Shown piece after piece: positions 1 to 8,500 of a DNA stretch of 36,151 bases (position 1 is its first letter; each line of letters opens with the position of its first letter). A program made the position numbers and the translations under genes. A model generated the notes under the pieces. It searched no databases. It saw nothing but the letters and a program-made list of their open reading frames with translations, and was not told the DNA's origin. The stretch spans positions 1-36,151 of the forward strand of contig JAFQUP010000034.1 in the NCBI GenBank assembly GCA_017408405.1, given 5' to 3'. This DNA comes from Thermoguttaceae bacterium. Its GTDB lineage: Bacteria > Planctomycetota > Planctomycetia > Pirellulales > Thermoguttaceae.

Positions 1-346
1 CTGTCGCGGTGTCCGCATAATTGACCTTCCACCAGCCGTTAATGTCGCTTCCGTCCGCATGATAGAAATTGTAGACACCATTGATGCCGCTGTAGTCGCC
101 GTCAACGGCTTTGGCGATCGGATAGTCATTATTTACGGTCCTCGCCTGTGCCGGTTTCCCCTGCGCGATGTTCTGAATGTACAGATCATACCGCTGATTT
201 CCGACCGTACCGGCCCCTCCCGGACTGTAAATACCCGTGGAATTATTCGTGTATTTGTATCCGTACGTATTGTCTTCCACAATATCCGCACACACAGTCC
301 CCGCAAGCGACATCAGGGCACCGCAAAACAACATTTTATGTTTCAT
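1..346 (-). CDS. Secreted discoidin/fucolectin-like protein, 3' end outside window
   Basis: Reading the minus strand from the ATG at 346 gives 115 codons without a stop, running off the left edge. The first 20 residues form a clear Sec signal peptide (MKHKMLF, hydrophobic core, cleavage after TVCA). About 30 residues later comes NIAQGKPAQA, then AVDGDY and GWWKVNYAD, the characteristic succession of the F5/8 type C (discoidin, CBM32 or fucolectin-like) fold, whose usual pattern is N-A-GK-A, A-DG, WW-VDLG. I infer an exported sugar-binding protein or the N-terminal lectin domain of a larger exported protein. No strong Shine-Dalgarno is seen, and a candidate promoter lies at 403-430. A degenerate copy of the WWKVNYAD segment sits at 1804-1847. 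The signal peptide is sure; the domain is fairly sure; the overall function is unknown because the gene is cut. Confidence 0.72.
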   Translation of the reverse strand, partial: MKHKMLFCGALMSLAGTVCADIVEDNTYGYKYTNNSTGIYSPGGAGTVGNQRYDLYIQNIAQGKPAQARTVNNDYPIAKAVDGDYSGINGVYNFYHADGSDINGWWKVNYADTAT

Positions 347-402
347 CGCATTTTCTCAAAAGGTTAATGACGATTTCTCATGAACTAAAACACAATAAGA
401 CC

Positions 403-430
403 ATTTTACTCCAATACTTTGAAAATACAA
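403..430 (-). promoter_or_regulatory. Candidate sigma70 promoter for the lectin-like gene
   Basis: On the minus strand TTGTAT (430-425) and TAAAAT (408-403) are separated by 16 bases and lie about 57 bases before the ATG at 346. The -10 matches the TAAAAT form seen at other promoters in this window. The -35 is imperfect, so confidence is moderate. Confidence 0.45.
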
Positions 431-640
431 GCAGAAATAACAAAAAAAAGCAAAAATCTTTTATTTCCCTGAAAACTTCTTTCGATTATATCGTTTTTCT
501 GGCCAATTTCTCCCGATTTCGTCAATGAAAGCATCTTTTCAGCATCGCACATCCCTGCAGACCTACCGTTTCTCCACATTTCCCCCCAACGATCTCTGCC
601 GTAAAAAATCAAAAAAATCAAAAAAATCTTAAAAAAGCAC

Positions 641-668
641 TTGAAAATTCCGCGACCTGTGATATAAT
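641..668 (+). promoter_or_regulatory. Sigma70 promoter of the DUF1559 gene
   Basis: TTGAAA at 641-646 and a perfect TATAAT at 663-668 are 16 bases apart. Three A-tract repeats immediately upstream (603-628) could act as an UP-type element. Transcription would start near 675, leaving a leader of about 140 bases that contains a palindrome. Confidence 0.65.
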
Positions 669-698
669 GAATACAATGGGCACTCAGGAAATAGAAGA

Positions 699-714
699 GA
701 CACTATTTAGTGTC
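699..714. promoter_or_regulatory. Perfect palindrome in the DUF1559 leader
   Basis: GACACTA, two T, TAGTGTC: two 7-base arms around a 2-base centre, located about 30 bases downstream of the -10 box. The short centre makes it look more like a dimeric repressor operator than a hairpin. No regulator gene is adjacent, so the role is an inference. Confidence 0.4.
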
Positions 715-813
715 CCGTTATTCCCCAAAACTTTCCCAGCCCTGTAAATTTGCGGTCTTTCGGTAATTTCCAGCCGCAAATTCCAATCGGATCCCCAACT
801 CAAGGAGGTTATT

Positions 814-1803
814 TTGCTTCATTCATCCGCACGCTCCCGTACAGGATTCACGCTCGTTGAGCTTCTTGTCGTCATCGCCATCATTGGCATGCTCGTCGGA
901 CTTCTCCTCCCGGCAGTCCAGCAGGCCCGCGAAGCAGCGCGTCAGATGCAATGTTCCAATCACCTGAAACAGTTCGGGCTGGCCGCGTTGAATCACGAAG
1001 CAGCGATCCAATTCTACCCCGGCAGCGGCTGGGACTGCTATACGACCGGCGACTGCGATTTCGGCATGGGCTGGAAACAGCCTGGCGGATGGGGATATCA
1101 GCTGCTGCCGTTTCTGGAACAGCAGGCCCTCTACTCCATTATGGGAGACGGCAACATGTCGACGATGAACAGGGCAGCGGCAACGGAAATGATCCAGACC
1201 CCGATCGGGATCTTCCACTGTCCGTCACGCCGTACGCCGAAGCTCTACACCGGCTCAACCTCCTACGCCCACAACTACAATTCGACGAATCAGCGCGCGA
1301 AAGGCGACTACGCGGCCAGCATAGGAGACTATTTGCACCCGCTGGACAACAACACACGAAACAATCCGACGCCGTCGTATGCGAATGTCGCGAACGGGAC
1401 CCACAAACCGAAAGATCTCTCCAAAGTCACCGGCATCATCTTCAGCTGCAGTCAAACGAAGATGGGTGAAGTCCGTGACGGCACCTCCAATACCTACATG
1501 ATCGGCGAAAAGTACGTCCAGCCGGAAAAATACGAAGAATCAGGCGACGGTGACGACATGGGAGCCTTTACTGGTGCAGATGACGACGTGACCCGTACGT
1601 GCAGCACATCCTACTTCTACCTTTCCCAGGACCGTTCGGGATACGGGACCCCCTCGTCCTACGCTTTCGGCAGTGCGCACGCCGGAGCATTCGGCATGGT
1701 GATGGGAGACGGCTCCGTACACCGGATCGCCTACTCCATCGACAAAGAAACGCACGCCTACCTTGCCAACCGCAAGGACGGACAGGCCGCTATGATCCCG
1801 TAA
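814..1803 (+). CDS. DUF1559 pseudopilin-like exported protein
   Basis: A 329-residue protein starting at TTG (814), chosen because AAGGAGG at 802-808 stands five bases ahead of it and no ATG fits. Residues 9-35 carry the prepilin signature: RTGFTLVELLVVIAIIGM, where the G-F bond is cut by prepilin peptidase and E5 is conserved, followed by a hydrophobic helix and the planctomycete-typical VQQAREAARQMQC. The DGTSNTYMIGE motif in the middle and the C-terminal H-x9-DGSVHRI motif define DUF1559. Members are abundant in Planctomycetota and are thought to be exported or assembled by a type II secretion/pilus-like machine; their exact roles are unknown. It has its own promoter (641-668) and ends immediately before a patch of gene fragments (1804-2012). 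Full-length and apparently intact. Confidence 0.93.
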   Translation: MLHSSARSRTGFTLVELLVVIAIIGMLVGLLLPAVQQAREAARQMQCSNHLKQFGLAALNHEAAIQFYPGSGWDCYTTGDCDFGMGWKQPGGWGYQLLPFLEQQALYSIMGDGNMSTMNRAAATEMIQTPIGIFHCPSRRTPKLYTGSTSYAHNYNSTNQRAKGDYAASIGDYLHPLDNNTRNNPTPSYANVANGTHKPKDLSKVTGIIFSCSQTKMGEVRDGTSNTYMIGEKYVQPEKYEESGDGDDMGAFTGADDDVTRTCSTSYFYLSQDRSGYGTPSSYAFGSAHAGAFGMVMGDGSVHRIAYSIDKETHAYLANRKDGQAAMIP

Positions 1804-1847
1804 ACGGTCTGCCGCGGTATCGGCGTAATTGACTTTCCACCACCGTT
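1804..1847 (-). pseudogene. Degenerate copy of discoidin-like gene segment
   Basis: On the minus strand this stretch reads, with one base deleted, L-N-G-(W)-W-K-V-N-Y-A-D-T-A, closely matching [14 protein letters not shown] encoded at 1-50 of the window on the same strand. The nucleotides align base by base with scattered third-position differences and one deletion in the first Trp codon. It starts right after the DUF1559 stop and stops where the fabF tail begins, so it is a fragment, not a gene. It could be a duplication of the left-edge gene or a remnant of a related one. Confidence 0.55.
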
Positions 1848-2012
1848 CAGGTCATCCCGCCGACGATCAACTACGAAACGCCCGACCCGGACTGCGATCT
1901 GGACATCACGCCCAACACAGCCGTTGAACGTTCCGTACGCTATGCCGCTAACAACAATCTTGGCTTCGGCGGACACAACGCGGTGGTCATCTTCAAGAAA
2001 TTCGAAGACTGA
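1848..2012 (+). pseudogene. 3' tail of a fabF-like ketoacyl-ACP synthase gene
   Basis: The open frame encodes [18 protein letters not shown], then PNTA and [18 protein letters not shown] before TGA at 2010-2012. This is the ordinary C-terminus of 3-oxoacyl-ACP synthase II (FabF): PPT-N-PD--CDLD-VPN-A and N-FGFGGHNA, the latter carrying part of the active-site surroundings. About 350 upstream residues are missing and no start or ribosome site is present, so it cannot be functional. The codons are undamaged, suggesting a recent truncation. It is followed by a good terminator (2039-2069), probably that of the original gene. The junction at about 1848 lies against the inverted discoidin-like fragment. 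Confidence 0.85.
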
Positions 2013-2038
2013 CCCACGTTCTTTCATTCTGGAACCAG

Positions 2039-2069
2039 AAGAGGGACCCGAAATGAGTCCCTCTTTTTT
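2039..2069 (+). terminator. Rho-independent terminator after fabF tail
   Basis: AAGAGGGAC at 2039-2047 pairs with GTCCCTCTT at 2057-2065 around a 9-base loop, and the right arm merges into a run of T ending at 2069. It would end transcripts coming from the DUF1559 gene and the fabF remnant. Confidence 0.85.
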
Positions 2070-2246
2070 ATTGCTTCATCTGCGGTGATCTCCTACCAAT
2101 GGGGATCGCGATTTTGCTGTGGAAACCACTGAGAACGAACGGAAATATACAGATCCTGCGTAAAAAAGAAACGCCGATTTTAGTACGGAATATACTGAAA
2201 CATGAAAATTGGACACCTTCTGTGAAATTCATACGGGATCTCCCCA
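2070..2246. other. Intergenic, nothing recognised
   Basis: Between the terminator at 2039-2069 and the promoter at 2247-2275 there is an open plus-strand frame of about 65 codons without a plausible start or ribosome site and without recognisable homology. I see no supported gene here. Confidence 0.4.
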
Positions 2247-2275
2247 TTGACAAACGGTTTCGAGTTGACTAAAAT
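2247..2275 (+). promoter_or_regulatory. Sigma70 promoter of the ankyrin gene
   Basis: A perfect TTGACA (2247-2252) and TAAAAT (2270-2275) are 17 bases apart, about 88 bases before the ATG at 2363. Because transcription would start near 2282, it allows a leader of roughly 80 bases and supports the chosen start. Confidence 0.75.
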
Positions 2276-2362
2276 GACTGAAAATGCGATTCGCAATTGC
2301 CGGGAGACCCGCAATTTATTCAGATTTCTGTTTCATCATCAAATTTCAAGGAGGACCTGCTC

Positions 2363-3835
2363 ATGAGATCCATGTTGTACTTTCTGCCGACGCTCCTGCT
2401 TTTTTCAGCCGCAGTACTCTTCATTCCGGACGTGGTTCATGCCGGAATCGGGAAATACTATCGTTCGGAAGAGACCCGGACCTACCGGCTCATTGAGCGC
2501 GGAGATATGGAAGGCGTTGAAAAAGCATTGGACAATACGCCGGAATGGCGTGAAGACCCGTTCGGCTACTTTCAGCAAGCCATCGACTCCTGCCGGCTCG
2601 ATATCCTGAAAATGCTCGTTGAGAAAAGCGGTCAGGATCTGAAGAAAACAGATCAGTCGATGGATGACGGTTCGGATTTTCTGATGGATGCGGTCGTTCT
2701 CCAGATCGATCCTAATTCAAATTCCCGTGACGCGGATGAAGCAGATGTTTTGGAGATCGTGAAGTTTCTGATCTCGCAGGGATACGAAGTAAAGCGGACT
2801 TTTAATGAAAACCGTAGAGAACGCCCGCTGCTTCATCTTGCGATCGAGGCGGAAAACCGTCTGCTGGTCACGTACCTTCTGGAAAATGGAGTTGATGTAG
2901 AAGAACAAGACGAAGGGGCAACGCCTTTGATGGCGGCGCTGGATCGTGTGGATGCTATGAAAAAGGATCCATTCGACATTTCCAGGATCCTCCTGAAAGC
3001 CGGTGCCAGGCTGGTCTACGAGGCTTCGGATGCTCCCCAGAATTCATTTTCGCTGCTGCACAATGCCGTGGAAGAAGGAAACCTGGACAAGGTCCGATTC
3101 CTCATAGAACAGGGGGCACCGCTTGAGTTCGTCTATGGGGGAGGAACGCCGCTTCATGCTGCTGTTTCCGGAAAGGCGAAGGAAATCGTTCATTTTCTTG
3201 TGGAACAGGGAGCGGATCTGGAGGCTCGGACCGATTTTGGATGGACGCCGCTTCTTCTGGCGACTCTGGATGATGTAGAAATGGTTCAATATTTCGTGGA
3301 CCATGGAGCCGATATTCACGCCGTCACGGACAATGACCGCGACGCACTGTTCCTTGCGGCAGAAAATGGGAATGAAAAGCTCGTGGATTTCTTTCTTGCA
3401 AAAAAACTGGATCCGCGGCGGGTCAATCTCAGTGGACAGGGGATCCTTACTGCGGCAGCGTGCGGTGGAAATTTTGCGATCTTCAGGAAATTCGCGGACA
3501 TGGGACTGGATCTGAATACGCGGGACAGTTGGGGACAGACGCTCCTTTTCCCGGCAGCTGCGGGACAGAACGCAGAGATCGTGAAGTATCTTCTGGAACA
3601 TGGTGTAGATGTGAACTCACGGCGCAATGATGGTACCACTGCCATGGAATTGGCCAGAAATGGGAAAAATGCGTCCATTTTGATCCCGATCTTTCGAAAA
3701 GCGGGAGGCAAAGAGACCTCAAATCGTGCCGAGGCCCTCTGGTTTGATGGCGGTGCTTTCGGCGAAGCGGCTCTGCAAAACAGTTTCGTCCCAATGGGAA
3801 TGGGCGGTTTGGGAGGTTTGGGAGGTTTCATGTAG
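2363..3835 (+). CDS. Secreted ankyrin-repeat protein
   Basis: A 490-residue protein. The ATG at 2363 is preferred to the in-frame ATG 66 bases upstream because AAGGAGG (2348-2354) lies eight bases before it and because the product then begins with a signal peptide (MRSMLYFLPTLLLFSAAVLF, cleavage near VVHA). From about residue 130 to 465 it consists of ankyrin repeats, with repeated TPLHAAV, IVHFLVEQGADLEAR, MVQYFVDHGADIHAV and IVKYLLEHGVDVNSR units; the first 100 mature residues look like weaker repeats. The end is glycine-rich (MGMGGLGGLGGFM). Ankyrin arrays bind other proteins; an exported or periplasmic location is inferred from the signal peptide, and the partner is unknown. It is monocistronic, with its own promoter and a hairpin after it. 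Confidence 0.9.
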   Translation: MRSMLYFLPTLLLFSAAVLFIPDVVHAGIGKYYRSEETRTYRLIERGDMEGVEKALDNTPEWREDPFGYFQQAIDSCRLDILKMLVEKSGQDLKKTDQSMDDGSDFLMDAVVLQIDPNSNSRDADEADVLEIVKFLISQGYEVKRTFNENRRERPLLHLAIEAENRLLVTYLLENGVDVEEQDEGATPLMAALDRVDAMKKDPFDISRILLKAGARLVYEASDAPQNSFSLLHNAVEEGNLDKVRFLIEQGAPLEFVYGGGTPLHAAVSGKAKEIVHFLVEQGADLEARTDFGWTPLLLATLDDVEMVQYFVDHGADIHAVTDNDRDALFLAAENGNEKLVDFFLAKKLDPRRVNLSGQGILTAAACGGNFAIFRKFADMGLDLNTRDSWGQTLLFPAAAGQNAEIVKYLLEHGVDVNSRRNDGTTAMELARNGKNASILIPIFRKAGGKETSNRAEALWFDGGAFGEAALQNSFVPMGMGGLGGLGGFM

Positions 3836-3860
3836 TCTGAAATCGCCTAAAAAATGAGGC

Positions 3861-3892
3861 AGTCCCGCATTGCACAAAAGCAATGTGGGACT
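3861..3892. terminator. Hairpin between convergent genes
   Basis: AGTCCCGCATTGC (3861-3873) pairs with GCAATGTGGGACT (3880-3892) through 13 positions including one G-U, with a 6-base loop. Read on the minus strand it is followed within a few bases by six T, so it most likely terminates the minus-strand transposase remnant; on the plus strand there is no T-run. Confidence 0.6.
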
Positions 3893-3946
3893 TCGGATGA
3901 AATATTCAAATTATTGAACCGGACAAGAGCCTGTCAAGCAAAAAAT

Positions 3947-4379
3947 TCACGATTTCAGCAACTTTTGAATCTCCGCGTAATCTTCCGCTGCCGCAGCCCG
4001 AAGTACGAGTGCGTTCAGAATTTCTGCATCGGAGATCGTCATGATCCGGTGCTGATCTTCCTGCGTAAACGATTCCGAAAATCGCATCTGAAGGATCGAG
4101 ACCAGCATCCGAGCCGCCGCCAAACGTTCACCTTCCGCACGGCCTTTTTGCAGACAGCGTGAAGACATTGTGCAGGTCCGTCAGCAGCGGAAAAAGCTCA
4201 AACCGCGTCACGACGATGGAAATGACCGGGCGAAGATGCCCGTAATCATGTCCGCGATCCAGCATGATCGAGTACATTTTACTTCAGTCGTAAAGCACCC
4301 GGTCCGTGAATCCGACGGTATCGATGAGCTGCATTTCGTTGTCGTACTTTTTCCCCTCCTCAGACTCTCCCTTCAAAAA
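3947..4379 (-). pseudogene. Decayed Rpn/PD-(D/E)XK transposase-like gene
   Basis: Read on the minus strand from about 4379, the frame gives KKYDNEMQLIDTVGFTDRVL, Y, D, then TGA (4286-4284), then SKMYSIMLDRG, YGHLRPVISIVV and FELFPLLTDLHNVF; after a frameshift near 4165 it continues as EGERLAAARMLVSILQMRF to the TGA at 3947. This order is that of the Rpn family of recombination-promoting nucleases (also called PD-(D/E)XK nuclease family transposases), in which YD-E-Q is part of the catalytic core and R-LYYWSKLYS follows. The internal TGA stands exactly where the family has a tryptophan. The N-terminal third is missing. So the gene is broken three ways: truncation, stop and frameshift. Confidence 0.75.
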
Positions 4380-4417
4380 TTTTTTGATGTTTTGATGTTT
4401 TTGTTTTGTTTTATGCA

Positions 4418-5281
4418 TCAGACGACGGCCAGCTCCCACTCCCGCTTCAAAAACTCGATCGACCTGGGGATCTCCACCTCCCGGTCTCCGCGAATGCCGC
4501 ACTCAAATGAGCAGAATCGATCATACCCAATGTACTTCAAACCGCGGAATCCCTCCACAAACCGGCTCCTGTTCTGTCCCGGAATCGAACGGCGCGGGTC
4601 GGAAAGTCCGCCGGCAAGATGAACGTGCGTGAGATACCGTCCTCCGGAGATCACCGCCCCCATCATGTCGGTCTCCTCGACGCTCATGTGGTAAAAATCG
4701 GCCATGACTTTCATCCCGTCCGAATCTACGTCCCGCGCGATCGCCGCAGCGTCGGAGACCCGGTTCAGGAAAGACGTTTCCATGCGGCAGAGCGGCTCAA
4801 AAACGATTGCCGTGCTGTGCTCCAGCGCGAATTCAGCCAGCGGATGCAGAACGTCGACCAGGCGGGCACGGATACTCTGGTTCGTCTCGCCGTCTTTCGG
4901 AGCGCCGAAGAGCGGAACGTAAAGCATTCCGGCACACCCAACCTTTCCGGCCGCCTCGAGTTTGCGCTTCATGGAATCGATCCCGAGCTGACGTTCCTGC
5001 GAATCCGGGGAGATGATGTTACCCGGATTCACGCCGAAATTGGTCATCGCGGCCGTCAAACCGGCGTTGGCGAGCGCACGGCGGATCAGCTCTTCGCGTC
5101 CGTAAAGATCGACGTTCACTTCCGCACCCTCGATCCCCCACGCTTTCATCTTCGCAAATTTCTCTTCCAGTTCCTTTCCCGGAATGACCTCCATCCGCGA
5201 ACAGATCCGCAGCCGCGCCTTCGCGCTTTGGTCCGCACTCTTTCCGTCAAATGCCGAGTTGGTGACTTCATGCTCTTTCAT
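4418..5281 (-). CDS. Sugar phosphate isomerase/epimerase-like TIM barrel protein
   Basis: A 287-residue protein with the ATG at 5281 supported by AGGAGG seven bases upstream (5294-5289). It has the AP-endonuclease-2/xylose-isomerase-like TIM barrel fold. The four metal-ligand positions are visible: E162 in FEPL, D195 and H198 in ADFYHM, H221 in HVHLAGG and E260 in SFECG. Such proteins isomerise or epimerise sugars and inositols (IolE, hydroxypyruvate isomerase, tagatose epimerase types) or act as oxidoreductase partners; the substrate cannot be told from sequence alone. It has no signal peptide, so it is cytoplasmic. It lies between two pseudogenes and is followed closely by the transposase remnant, so it may be part of a transferred segment. 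Family assignment is firm; substrate is unknown. Confidence 0.85.
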   Translation of the reverse strand: MKEHEVTNSAFDGKSADQSAKARLRICSRMEVIPGKELEEKFAKMKAWGIEGAEVNVDLYGREELIRRALANAGLTAAMTNFGVNPGNIISPDSQERQLGIDSMKRKLEAAGKVGCAGMLYVPLFGAPKDGETNQSIRARLVDVLHPLAEFALEHSTAIVFEPLCRMETSFLNRVSDAAAIARDVDSDGMKVMADFYHMSVEETDMMGAVISGGRYLTHVHLAGGLSDPRRSIPGQNRSRFVEGFRGLKYIGYDRFCSFECGIRGDREVEIPRSIEFLKREWELAVV

Positions 5282-5317
5282 TTTTTAACCTCCTGAAAAA
5301 ATACGGCGCCTCGCGGC

Positions 5318-5530
5318 TCAATCGAGCGGTACGGAAACGACCGGTCCAATCTTTGCCTCTTCCCAAGTCAGATCACCGATGGGATCCATCCAGCAGACCG
5401 GTTTGCACTCGACCGTCAGTATCGTGTTACTCGTTCCGTCGATAATTTCCGCCATCCGCGTTCCGTTAATGAATCCGCCAGCCCGATTCGGCATTATTTT
5501 CGCGGGTCCGGGATCGCGGAATAACTAAAA
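5318..5530 (-). pseudogene. C-terminal fragment of a DUF1559 gene
   Basis: Minus-strand reading from an ATG at 5494 gives 58 codons: PNRAGGFINGTRMAEIIDGT, then SNTILTVECKPVCWMDPIGD, ending in VVSVPLD and TGA at 5318-5320. DGTSNTIL-E followed by a W--P-D segment is the late core of DUF1559 proteins. The prepilin N-terminus and most of the middle are absent, and a stop precedes the ATG in frame. No ribosome site stands before that ATG. It is too far diverged from the gene at 814-1803 to be a recent copy of it. The upper boundary is approximate. Confidence 0.7.
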
Positions 5531-5561
5531 TACTGTCCCTGGAGCCAGCCTGGGTAAAATC

Positions 5562-8500
5562 TTAATACTTAACTTCAATCTCTTCAGCGAATTGAATTTC
5601 CACCGGTCCCTTCAGTCCAGCGGGCCGAAGAGGATCTGAGGCGAAAAATCCCTGCCACGCCCTGAATTCATTCTTTTCCGGGAGCAGGTAGACATTAGTT
5701 TTTGAAACCCGTTTCTCTTTTGGCAGAGCCGCGTCGCCAATGAGACGATTAACCCAGGTATTTGTGACATCAATTTCAATCAGGTTTTCTCCCGGCTTTA
5801 ATTTCCCGGTCAGTTCCGCCGTCCATGGAGCAGTCCAGATCAGCCCCGCGTATTCCCCATTGACGCGAACTTCCGCCACGCAGTAGACTTCCCCAAGACT
5901 CAAGCGAGCAGGCCGTTTGGCCTCTTCCGCTTTGAGCGTGACTTTTTTTGAGTAAGAACAGGTTCCCGAGAAATAACGGATTTCCGGCTCCGAACGTTCA
6001 TTCCAGCAGACGAGTTTGGGGAAATGAACCGAACCAATCGGCCCCCCCCGATCCGGATCGAATCTCAACTCCCAGTCTTCATTGAGTGTGAGAGGCATCG
6101 GGGGCCGCGCCTCGATGACCCTTTCAGTTCCATCATTTACCGCCAGCACGTGACATCCATTTTTCCAGAGTCGGAACTTCGCGGTATCATCCGTCCTCCC
6201 AAGCCACTCAAGCGAATCGTCTCCGCCCTCGCGAATGTCAGTGAAATGCTTTTCCGCGCCCGATTCTTTCTTTGGGAAAATCACGAACACAGAACCATTA
6301 ACCGGAAGCTGAATCGTGACACACGTCCGTCCATCCTCTGTCAGAGCGTAAGCGACCGGCTGAAAGTTTTTTTCTGAAACGGGATCAAAAATAACCGGTC
6401 TCCCCGAAGCTCTGAAAACACAGGAAACGGTACCGCTCCCGGCAATAAAATACCGGTCATATTCGTCATCCCTCAAATGGATGAATCGAACATCGTCCTC
6501 CGATTCAAAATCCGCCAGTATCTTTTCCATGGCAAGGACATCTTCCATCAATGTCTTCCGGTAGATTCTTCCTTTTCCAACTGAGGCACAGCGAGCCGTC
6601 CCATCCCCCCAAAGTTTTTCCGTCAGAGCCGCCAAAGCCGCGTCACGCTCCGAAATGTTTGAAAGTCCCGGATTCCGTTTCGGTACGTTTTCTCCCAGGA
6701 CCACGACAGCCCCAGCCTCCGCGAGTTCCCAAACTTTCTCGAGCGCCTCCGCCGGAATCGGTTCATCCCGAAGCGGATCAACGACCAGAATTCGATAATT
6801 CATTCCATGCGGCAGAACAAGAAGTCCGTCCTCCTGCCGAAATTTTAAGTCCTCAACGAGAACCCGCGTGTCGAGCAGGTCGAATTTCCATCCTTTTCCC
6901 GGAATCAAATTGGAATCTGGATTCCAGCTTTCCCCGTGTCCCCAGCCAACGTAATTTTTGTCACTGACATAGACACAGACATCGGCCGTAAACGTTCCCT
7001 TTCGAAGCAAATTCTGACACTTTTCAAGGTAACGCAGAATTCCTCTCGACTGTTCCCACCAGGTTATCTTCCGGTTCAGGTGAGTTCCCGCGAAATACTC
7101 AAATCCCGGAGTCCCCAGTTCATCCGGCGAAGCGGTGAAAGTATGCCAGATGAACATATTCGCGCCATCAATAAAGTTCTCGTCAGCAGCAGGCTTAAGG
7201 TGAGCCGGGTACTGGGTCCAATGATGCGCCATATGCGTAAAAGCCTCCATTGAAACAAGCGGTTTTCCGTAAATATGTGCCGCCATCGACGCATAGCGCG
7301 CGTTGCTTCTCGTGACAGGCCATGAAGACGGTTCCGTAATTTTTTCCTTTGGTTCACGTACCCAGAATTCCCCCTGAATTACGTCATTCTGTCCCCAAAA
7401 AGTCAACATATCCGCCTCGGCGAAAAGATGAAAATTCCCCATCCAGGCCGTTTTTCCGCGCGACCAGGGTCCTCCGTCCTCCGAGTGCCAGATCATGCCA
7501 AACTTTCGACAAAGTTCACCAATGGTCAGGTAACAGTTTTCCCGAAAAGCATTACTCACCGTCCGAAAATAATCTTCCGTAAAACGCTGTGACTCTTCCA
7601 ATGACCCGACTATTAAACCGCGCAAAACAGGCAAATTGTTCCAAAGTTCGTAGCCGTGTTCTTCTTGAAAACGTTCGGCCAAACCGGATGTCCAGTTCGG
7701 ATCAGAGCCTTCCCAGCTCACATTATAGAAGTGAGTTAACGTTTTTCCCGCGCCAGCCAGTTCAAGCCCAACGTCGGCAATAATTTGCCCGCACATAAGC
7801 TGGAAATAACGGGTAACCGCCTCTCGGCTGAGAATATCCACACTTCCGACATCTCCCACTACGCGCGAAGCGAAACGCAACACTTTCCACGCCCCGTCAG
7901 GCACATCCCAAATCAGGGTCGGCACTCCATTAATCTCCCGGACAAACTCCTTGAGATCAACGACCTCCGCGACCTGGGCAGCACCTTCCTGTGGATTGGC
8001 AACCGGCATCCACGTTTCATTCAGACGGATACTTTCGCGCCCCTCTTTATCAACCGGGGTCGAAACCCGCACTCCCAAAATGGCAACATCCTGGAAAAAA
8101 CGCGTTTCTTTCGGAACAGTCAGCGGAATTTCAACTCTTTTGGGACCATTCAGGTTTCCTTCCGTCCAGGTTAATTCTTTCGGTCCATCCGCCCCAAGAT
8201 CCCACGGACCTCGAAGCTGACCACCGGTATTCGCGATATTCATACTGACCTGCATACCGAGACGCCTGGCCTCCGAAACCAGATGACGAACCATCTTTCG
8301 CCATTCCGGACTCATGAATTCATACTTGATTTCAAGCGGAACAGGCACGTGCTTCGTCGTGTTCGCGTCATCATAGTACCCGCGCGAATCAACCAGCAGA
8401 ATCCCGCCAATTCCCTGCTTCCGCATTGCCTCGAGATCTTTCGTAATCATTTCTTCTGAAACGTTTCCCTTTAGCCACCAATAGTAAACCCAGGGACGCG

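Larger units (their letters stand above)
347..813. other. Divergent intergenic region with promoters
   Basis: This 467-base AT-rich stretch separates the minus-strand lectin-like gene from the plus-strand DUF1559 gene. It holds a candidate minus promoter (403-430), three tandem copies of an A6-7TC unit (603-628) just upstream of a good plus promoter (641-668), and a 16-base palindrome in the resulting leader (699-714). Open frames here have no recognisable protein character. Confidence 0.6.

Noticed and set aside
603..628. Three A-rich units as a CRISPR-like or satellite repeat
   Set aside because: Only three short units without spacers; best read as an A-tract promoter element.
4284..4286. 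TGA read as tryptophan in the transposase-like gene
   Set aside because: The same gene is also truncated and frameshifted, and TGA is used as a normal stop in other genes here.
4619..5296. 225-codon plus-strand frame
   Set aside because: Lies opposite the TIM-barrel gene, whose motifs and ribosome site are clear; this frame is Arg/His-rich and resembles no family.
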